Notes under the pieces: model-generated | What the model was told of the DNA's origin: nothing | The model's database searches: none | Seen by the model: only the letters and a program-made list of their open reading frames with translations | Made by a program: the position numbers and the translations under genes | From: Deroplatys truncata | Lineage: Eukaryota; Arthropoda; Insecta; Mantodea; Mantidae | DNA: 64,000 nucleotides | Direction: 5' to 3' | NCBI GenBank assembly: GCA_030765065.1 | Contig: CM060978.1 | Span: forward strand, 54,340,421-54,404,420 | Shown here: in pieces, positions 57,240 to 64,000 of the stretch | How the letters are laid out: each line of letters begins with the position of its first letter | Numbering within the stretch: the stretch's first letter is position 1

Positions 57240-57530
57240 AGTGGATAACTCTTAGTACGATATGTGATGGACAGTTAGCCTTCTAGGTCTCATTCCTGTA
57301 ACCACCCGCTCCGTCACGTGTCACAGAGACCCTAGCGCATACCTAACGAATTTTCTACCTCGTGCCGTGCAGATGGAATTAAGGTGCCGTCCAGTCTAAC
57401 CGCCGCCTTCACACAGAAAGGCGGACAGTTAAGCCCTCTAGGTCTCAACCCTGTAACCACCTGCTTCATGCCGTGCAGATGGCGTTAGGGTGCCGTCCAG
57501 TCTAACTGCTTACATTGCTTGTAGACAGAT
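57240..57530. repeat. Short tandem duplication
   Basis: GACAGTTAGCCTTCTAGGTC...CCTGTAACCACC at 57269 recurs at 57423, and GCCGTGCAGATGG...GGTGCCGTCCAGTCTAAC at 57364 recurs at 57470. The first copy has about 48 extra bp. No gene recognised. Confidence 0.8.
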
Positions 57531-57639
57531 GGCATAGCATTCGGTATTACCACATATTTTTCATTTTTATATTGTTTTAGGCTTAAAATGGAACTTTGGG
57601 TTGTGGTATTACATATCCAATCCGGTATTTACCTTGGTG

Positions 57640-57757
57640 ACTGAGGGGAAACTACGAAAAAAAAACCTCACCGATTGGTCAGCCCAAGGGATTTGAACCC
57701 GGGACCTCCCGAATGCAGGCCATAGACGTTACCGCCTGAGCCATCCCGCTCGGTGGG
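57640..57757 (-). repeat. SINE-3 head
   Basis: Minus strand: ACCGAGCGGGATGGCTCAGG, CGGTAACGTCTATGGCC, box B GGGTTCAAATCCC. The body is cut after about 110 bp. Confidence 0.82.
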
Positions 57758-57789
57758 AAGATATTCCTGCTGTATTCTCACAAAACACT

Positions 57790-58070
57790 GCTGCTTGAAA
57801 AGAGAAGGGGATTTAATTTGTCTATTTGATTATGTAAAAGCCTTCGATAGTGTAAAAAGAAATGCAGTGTGGAATATTTTGAATGAAAAGCCTTTCTAAA
57901 TATTTAATAAGAGCTATAAAAAGTTTGTATATTGAAACAAAAATGATAATAAAAAGTGGAAATAAAATATCAAAAGATGGAATAAATCAAGGATTAAGAA
58001 TAGGGTGTCCTCTCTCACCCTCTATGGACAATGTCATTAAAGAATGACAGAATACTTTAAATCAAAATGT
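57790..58070 (+). pseudogene. LINE reverse-transcriptase fragment
   Basis: REGDLICLFDYVKAFDSVKR includes RT motif A with its catalytic aspartate, followed by NAVWNILNEKPF, a stop and frame change, then YLIRAIKSLYIETKMIIKSG, NKISKDGINQGLRIGCPLSP (motif B). The YxDD box is not present. Wedged between SINE-3 and SINE-2. A different, more AT-rich lineage than the ORF1-only LINE. Confidence 0.87.
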
Positions 58071-58071
58071 T

Positions 58072-58402
58072 CAATAGGCCCGCTGAATTTTCTCTGTTTG
58101 AGGACTTACAAGAGGATGCCTGGGGTCAGACTAATTGGATCGGATGTAACAGCCAGGATGGGTGATGGCCCTAAGCCTGGTATGAGCGCGAGGAAGGAGA
58201 TGTTATGGAATGACGGTGAAATGGATGAAAGAAAAGGTGATGATGCAGCTTTTGGTGGAATGAATGGCGGGGTAACCCGGAGAACCCGGAGTAAACCCGC
58301 CCAGATGCCGCTTTGTCCATCACAAATCACATATACGATTCCCTGGGATCGAAAATGGGCTGCCTTGGTGGGAAACAGGGGTCTAACCACTCAGCCATAA
58401 AC
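58072..58402 (-). repeat. SINE-2 copy
   Basis: Minus strand, head at the right: GGCTGAGTGGTTAGACCCCT in minus reading with box A, a degenerate box B, and the body with a GTCCATCACAAATC equivalent of the GGTGGACAAA block and ATGAAATGGATG-type repeats. Confidence 0.8.
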
Positions 58403-58404
58403 TG

Positions 58405-58646
58405 AGATTTATATATGGACGCTCTTTAACTGCTGTGGCCTTTAGCGTCCCATTCTATAGTGGGCGTGACAGATATGTACTTTTGCTCAGCGGCCTCTTT
58501 ATCAGGCTTGAGGTTCTTTTACGTGCCGTAAATCTACGACACGGGACCATCGCCTTTACTTCCCGCCATGCTAAGGATCTTTACGCCCGAAAAAATCCGT
58601 TATAGAAGCCAGCATGGTAACTACTACACCACGGAGGACGACCTAC
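58405..58646 (-). repeat. SINE-1 copy with damaged head
   Basis: Plus reading: TATGGACGCTCTTTAACTGC, TTAGCGTCCCATTCTATAGT, ACGTGCCGTAAATCTACGAC, GCCATGCTAAGGATCTTTAC, and the head CACCACGGAGGACG at the right. The box B segment is missing. Confidence 0.88.
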
Positions 58647-58759
58647 TTGTCCACGGCGTGGTGTTTTATAACTCCCATGTCCATCAGAAAAACTTGGTCT
58701 TTTCAATGGTGACAGGTAAAGGTACACACTAATATGGAGGACCCCCAAACAGGGGCAGA

Positions 58760-59226
58760 GCACCGCAAGCAGGCCAGTTGTCCCTTTGTATTTCTACCGT
58801 GACCTCTAGGAGGAAAGGGTAAGGATGACGATGTGGGCAAGCATGGACGGCTGCAGTTCAAACGCATCCGACGTCACCCAAGCGTCCGAAGGAGCGACCG
58901 CCCGAGAGTACCCGAAGGTGAGACCTAGCTGAGCAGTCCGACCAACTTCGGAATGAAACCTTCACATAGCGCACCTCCACCGCCCAGCCACAACATGCAT
59001 CACGCCTGGTCCTGTAACCCTGAAACAGGCGACAATGAAGGAAATTATGGGTACAGGAAATAAGGGACAGGAAAGCCGTGGTAAAAGGACTATCAACCCA
59101 GCATTCGCCTATCGCCAGGGAAAATCACGAAAAACCCATGGGTCAGAGTGGACGGTCGCCGTGGATCGAACCCGAGACCTCCTGAATGCGAGTCGCACAA
59201 GTTACCGCGGCACAACCTCGCTCGGT
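58760..59226 (-). repeat. SINE-3, near full length
   Basis: Minus strand: head ACCGAGCGAGGTTGTGCCGC, box B GGTTCGATCC intact, body with ATGGGTTTTTCGTGATTTTC, AGGGTTACAGGACC and the AGGAGGAAAGGGTAAGGATG (plus reading) 3' block. Confidence 0.82.
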
Positions 59227-59495
59227 TTAATGATAAAAATGCTATCAAAATTGGTTGAGTGATTTTTGAGATTACCCTTCATACATAAGCAGCTTTTCTC
59301 TCTGAAACGAGAAATAAAATTTGTATCTTCAAAGCTAATAAAAATTATAGCCCTGCCTGTTGTGTGAGGGATGCTGGATTCACTCTCGCTTGGGTGTGGG
59401 AATTTTTCTCTAGTCAAAGTTATTCCCTATCCTAACCCAGGGTCTGGAAGTACGAATAGGAATGTGAATGTGTGTGTGTGATCTAGTATAAAAAA

Positions 59496-60266
59496 TCTGA
59501 TGACACTCACATGACTTTCTCTACTCTTGTACAAACTATTTTACAAACGCTTATTCTCCACATGCTTCATGTTAATCGAGATATCGAGATGTTAATATTA
59601 TTGCTAATTTTCTTGTAGATGCAAGGGGAATTGGTAGGCTTAAAGCGATAATCAAATATTTTAACGCTGAGAATTTGAGAAAAAGTATAAGCATTGGAAA
59701 ATTTAAGGGAATAACAAGCAATATCTCGAAAACGATTCACTCAACAAAAGAAATGTATATGGCATAAATTGTGTATTTTAACGCGATCTACATTTTTTGT
59801 GTAATAAAATTTTGTCTATCTCTTATGGTTTACCAGTTATGCAAAAGTCGTTCACAATGAAGAATACTTTTGGAGACATTCCCAGAAAATTCGAGATATA
59901 CATTTCATTTCTCATGACAATATCTTAAACATATGGTATTTTAATCAAAATCGTTAGTCATTTTTGGGAAAATTAAAATTTTCGAAAAATTTTCCATGTA
60001 AAGGGTAGTCTGGGGTGGGGGATTTTCTTGAAAACCTTTGTGTCGCATCTCTGGAAGATACTGAACCTAAATACCAAGTTTGGTGTTTATACGACTGTTC
60101 GTTTCTGAGTTATGCTGTTCACAGACACACACACGGACATGTTTCCAAAAAGGTTTTTTTTTGGATTCAGGGGGTATCAAAACATGTATTTCCGGCGAAA
60201 TCTCGGTATCGAATTTTTGGGTGGAATACAATGCTTCCCCTATTTACTATACGTAGTAGAGAAAGT
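59496..60266 (+). repeat. Family H copy
   Basis: TCTGATGACACTCACATGAC start (5-bp internal deletion) to GTAGTAGAGAAAGT at 60266, flanked by A-runs. The module A/B boundary is deleted (about 59665). Confidence 0.92.
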
Positions 60267-60394
60267 AAAAACACCAAACAAGTCTAGAAATCCAACAAGT
60301 GTGTACGAGTTAACACCATACCCGATAAGGCAATATGACCCAAAAGTGAAAGGCCACCAATATGATCATAGCAGTGAAAGGTGGAGTATAAATG

Positions 60395-61114
60395 CAACAA
60401 CATTCACATAGCTTTCTCTATCCTCTATCGTTTATTAATGAATACACAAATCATTCTTCTCAAGCTTATTTTTCTATTTACTACATTTTAATACAAATAA
60501 ACCTTTGCACAAATAGCTACATTATGCATTTCGTTATAGATGCAAAGGGAACAGCGATAGTTAAATGTGTAAGAACTGGACCCTTAAAATTCCATGTTGT
60601 TTCCATCCAATCGCGATAAATAACTTAATGTTGAAAGGACTTTAAGAGAGTGACCAAGAAATGAACAATTCGAACCTTTAATAACGAATATCTCAGAAAC
60701 GGCTTACACCACAAAAACACTTATTTTAAATAAATTGTGTGTTTTAAAGAGATCAATATTTTTATGTAGTACGTTTTCGACTATCCATTAAGGTTTACCA
60801 GTTATACAAGATTATACAAAATTCCTTCCTAATGAAGGGGACTTCTTAGACTATTCCCCGAAAATCCAAGATACACATTTTATTTCTCATGTAAATATCT
60901 TTAATATGTGGTATTTTAAATCTTCGTGTCACATCTTGGTATTTGGCCGACTTTTAATTTTTGAGTTATGGTGTTCAGATATATAGACATGTTTCCAAAA
61001 ATGCATCATTTGAATTCAGAGCACCTCAAAACATGTATTTCCGGTGAAATCTAGATATCGAATGTTTAGATGGAATGCAATACTTCCTCCATCTACTACA
61101 CGTAGTAGAGAAAG
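60395..61114 (+). repeat. Family H relative (subfamily 2), most complete copy
   Basis: AACATTCACATAGCTTTCTC, TATCCTCTATCGTTTATTAA, GGGAACAGCGATAGTTAAAT, GAATATCTCAGAAACGGCTT, CATGTATTTCCGGTGAAATC and a GTAGTAGAGAAAGT end. The CA microsatellite is reduced to ATATATAGACATG. A further fragment, 62462-62570, has CATTCACATGACTTTCCCTA. Confidence 0.85.
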
Positions 61115-61375
61115 TAAAAAATTACCAAATGCTATGCATAAAAATAATGAAATATTAAAGTTCCTTTAAATTTCTTTTAAAATAGATTTCAACAGGCTTA
61201 GATATACAAATGTTACAATTCTGAAAACTGCAAAGGTTAGATTTTAGTTTAGGCAAAAATATTAATTTTGATAGCTTGACCCAAAAACTTCATTTCGTAT
61301 GTTTATACCTTATATTCAATGTTAAAACCATTGTGCTTCGGGATCTATGATCTTAGAAGCCAGGACATCAGAAAC

Positions 61376-62075
61376 TTTTTTTATTAATTTCTTATTGTCG
61401 CTTTAACAATAAAGTCATAACGCGACTACAATAAGTTACAATATATTGAAACAAATTACAACATTGATTATATAACATTATACAATTTTATTTCTTTTAA
61501 AAACCTTACTATATTGTGACAGATGTTTGGATCACTCAAGGCCACCGAGAGGTTAGCAGGAATACCACACTGAAGCGGATGAACATCGTAGATAGGGCAC
61601 TCTGCAACTATATGCTGAACTGTGAGAATGGAGTGACATGTAGGCTGATGATATTTTCCAAGCAGATATGAATGGGTAACTGCAGTATGTCCGATACGTA
61701 GCCTGGTGAGAAGTACCTGGTTACGACGAATTAGATGTTTTATTGGGTAACTGAAACTAGGATTGGAGCTTAAGGCGATTAGTTTACTATGTGGAACTCC
61801 AGTGTAGCTTCCATTTCTTACATATTTCATACTTGAGGAAATTTTGGAAGTCGTGACGAGGAACCTTGAGGTCGACCAGGCTTGGAGAGTGGCGTGTTGC
61901 TTCTTTACTGCTTCATCAGCTTTTTCATTTCCAGATATGCCCATGTGAGATGGTATCCACGTTAGTGTCACACGTTTATTGCTGGCTTTTATATCATTAT
62001 ACAGCTGTAAAATGTTCTGCACTACACAGTTTCTGGATGACTTCTGTTGTAGAGCTAGAATAGCGCTCACCAGAA
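61376..62075 (-). mobile_element. 5'-truncated LINE ending in an RNase H domain
   Basis: 200-codon open frame from about 62070 to 61468. VSAILALQQKSSRNCVVQNI begins inside the RNase H fold. RVTLTWIPSHMGISGNEKAD carries the late catalytic His and Asp of RNase H. A conserved C-terminal block follows: YPIKHLIRRNQVLLTRLRIG, HTAVTHSYLLGKY and ILTVQHIVAECPIYD, a knuckle-like motif. The stop is close to a 3' end with an A-run (T-run at 61378-61384). The early RNase H aspartates and all RT are missing by truncation. CATCAGAA and CACCAGAA at the two ends may be a target-site duplication. LINEs with RNase H belong to the I/Jockey/R1 side of the tree. The remaining frame is uninterrupted, so this is a relatively young copy. 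Confidence 0.88.
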
Positions 62076-62660
62076 GTTCTTATTTTCCTATGTCCTATAA
62101 ATCAGACTTAATTGAGAGATTTACTTACGTGGTGAATGAAATGTGTGACACACATTTACGTTGCCATGAAACCGTGGAAATTCTGCAACTCTTGTTTGGA
62201 AAACTCATCACGTCCACAGAACACGTGCGCATGCGTAACTCCGGGTAGCATTTGGCAAACACATGTCACCAATCTGATGAGATTTAATCTGCCTTGTGTT
62301 TCTCTCGTGAAATAAGCAAGAAAAGTTTAAGTCAGGGACAAAAGAACATGCAATTTTATTCTCTCTTCAAAACAAGGGAAAATTATCGTGAGAAAGGCAT
62401 ACTTGCTCTCAGACTGAAAGCAAATATATGCATGTTTAATGGGTTTTCTAACATTAATAGGCATATCTAACATTCACATGACTTTCCCTACCCTCTATCG
62501 TTTATTAGTGCATATTCCTACAAAAGCGTACTTTTCGAACTGTTTGCAACGTTGTCGAGTTCTACAACCCTAGAAAGGTGTTTGCAATATCCGTGTTATT
62601 GATAATTACTTAAAACCTCTGTGTGGTGTCACATAGTTACTACCGAAACTACACAGCCGT
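62076..62660. other. Unassigned sequence with a family H subfamily-2 fragment
   Basis: 62462-62530 matches the start of the copy at 60.4 kb. The rest is unrecognised. Confidence 0.45.
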
Positions 62661-62669
62661 TTGTGAAAG

Positions 62670-63999
62670 TTGCAACACCAAGAAGGAAATGCGTGAATTT
62701 ACTGAATTTAATAGCACAGGTTGGTTACTGACAATTAACAAATGATAAACTTTTCAAATCTACCCATGGCCTTTGAGCCCTAATATTCAGTATTTGATGT
62801 GTGGCCTCCATGCACTGCAATTAGATCTGCTATACGCCGTGGCATTGAACCAAAAAAGGTTCTGAATAACTTCCTGAAGGATTTCCTTCCACGCAGTTTG
62901 AATTCGAACCCACAAACCCGTGACGCACCAGTTGCCGAGCAACCATATCCCAGACATGTTCAAGGGGACATGTCAAGCGAACTGCAGGCCAGGGAAGCAA
63001 TGGTACTCGTCGCTCTTCAAAGAAGGTTGTACACTCCTCGCAATATGTGGCCGGGTACTGTCCTGTTGAAATTTGGCCTGTGGAGATGCCTGAAACAGGT
63101 GGAGTATCTCAGGCTCTACAACCACCTTTAGGTACCTGTTGCTGTTCAAAGTGCCCTCAATTCGTAGGAGGCTAGATGGTTGTTGTAACCAATAGCGCCC
63201 CAAACCATCACACCTGGTGTTTGTCCGTTATGCCACTCAACAATGCAGCCCTCCAGGTTGCGCTCACCACAGTACCGCCGGACACGAATGTGGCCATCGC
63301 TGTAGGACACGGTGAAGCGGGATTCGTCTGAAAAGACTACATTTTACCATTCAGCTCCCCAATGACGGTGTTCACGTACCCAGTGCAATCGGAGGAGCTT
63401 GTGGTTTCTGGACAATGGAACACAACGTAATGGCATGCATGCAACCAGTTCAACCTGCAGCAGACGGCGACGAACCGTTGATGTAGACAAGTTTACGCCT
63501 GTTGCAGTGCTCCAGCGTCGAGCCAACACTGTGGATGAAGCTGTACGGTCCGTTATGGCCATGTGGACAAGATGACGCTCATCTGGTGCTGTGGTCCAGT
63601 ACCGCTCTTCGCTGTGTACGACCTTCATCTATCCACTGCTTGCACACACGCATCACTGTCGTAGCAGCATGCCTTGTACGAGCCGAAATTTCACGGTATG
63701 ACAACCCCGCTCCCCGGAGACCGATCATTCTGTCCCGTTCGAACCCACTCACATGCCGATATGGCTCTCTTTGACGTCGACGAGGCATACTGACACTCAG
63801 TTTATTGTTTCCACCTTGTTTGACAGCTCTGCACTGACTACACTGGCGTAACACTGACTTTGTCGGACCGACACGAGATGGCTCTGGTCGGTCTACGTGT
63901 ACCCCATCTCTCTGCAAACCTAATCACGTATTGCTTACACACTCTTCTACACTTCCATCAATTTGGAGCTATTCGGGAAATTCTTTCTTGGTGTTGCAA
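62670..63999 (-). mobile_element. Tc1-like transposon with both termini (1.33 kb)
   Basis: TTGCAACACCAAGAAGGAAA at the left is matched by its reverse complement at the right (TTTCTTGGTGTTGCAA ending at 63999). The right flank lies outside the window, so the target-site duplication cannot be checked. The left flank is AAAG rather than TA. Confidence 0.9.
62780..63788 (-). pseudogene. Tc1-like transposase, complete length, several frameshifts
   Basis: Start at 63788, MPRRRQREPYRHVSGFERDR, chosen over the upstream in-frame ATG because this is the family's usual start. MIGLRGAGLSYREISARTRH is the first helix-turn-helix. Second DNA-binding segment: TASSTVLARRWSTATGVNLS and TSTVRRRLLQVELVACMPLR. 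The first aspartate is in NVVFSDESRF, the second in AKFQQDSTRPHIARSVQPSL, and the last catalytic residue in DMSPLEHVWDMVARQL. The C-terminus is MPRRIADLIAVHGGHT, with the stop at 62780. About 335 codons overall. At least three frame changes make it inactive. The family is widespread in arthropods. Confidence 0.9.
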
Positions 64000-64000
64000 T

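Overview
The window looks like AT-rich, gene-poor chromosomal DNA from an insect with a large, repeat-dense genome. It carries insect-type mariner and Tc1 transposases, several LINE lineages, three tRNA-headed SINE families and long homopolymer and dinucleotide runs, and it has no bacterial-style gene packing. A polyneopteran (cockroach, termite, stick insect or orthopteran type) is a guess from the repeat mix only. I could not identify an intact host gene, and the window is probably intergenic or intronic.

The dominant component is one non-autonomous family of about 0.8-0.9 kb, here called family H, with some 25 full or partial copies in both orientations. In its + orientation it begins TCTGATGTG, has ACTTTCTCTAC about 20 bp further in, carries a CA-rich microsatellite near the far end, and ends in GTAGAGAAAGT. 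Both ends sit in A-runs (T-runs on the other strand). It occurs singly, nested inside itself, and as a head-to-tail modular array at 34.3-38.5 kb. This structure resembles Helentron-associated (HINE/DINE-1-like) rolling-circle elements, but that assignment is inference.

Layout: 0-1.2 kb, a broken mariner-like transposase and a LINE tail; 1.6-11.4 kb, family H copies, one LTR-like repeat (family G) and a transposase fragment; 11.4-13.5 kb, a second G copy whose tail has expanded into 21 units of a 61-bp satellite; 13.5-17.1 kb, old H copies hit by a SINE and by a 750-bp foldback element; 17.7-18.7 kb, a short inverted-repeat transposon with the N-terminal part of a transposase; 19-26.7 kb, H copies (one nested in another), a tandem duplication, SINE-1 and a mariner; 28-31.8 kb, a possible tyrosine-recombinase fragment and a G copy split by a LINE that encodes only ORF1; 32.6-41.5 kb, the H array; 42.5-50 kb, a Tc1 remnant, SINEs, old H copies, G copy 4 and an LTR-like promoter region split by a 5'-truncated LINE; 50.2-64 kb, G copy 5, a Tc1 with both terminal repeats, more H copies and SINEs, a LINE RNase H end, and a second Tc1 reaching the right edge.

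The elements do not form a pathway. The nesting gives relative ages: family G and SINE copies interrupt old H copies; young H copies interrupt other H copies and a tandem duplication; a mariner interrupts an H terminus; LINEs interrupt G and the LTR-like region. The observations most worth checking are the modular H array and its self-targeting, the ORF1-only LINE, the phased heat-shock-element array in front of a TATA box, and the satellite born inside an interspersed repeat.
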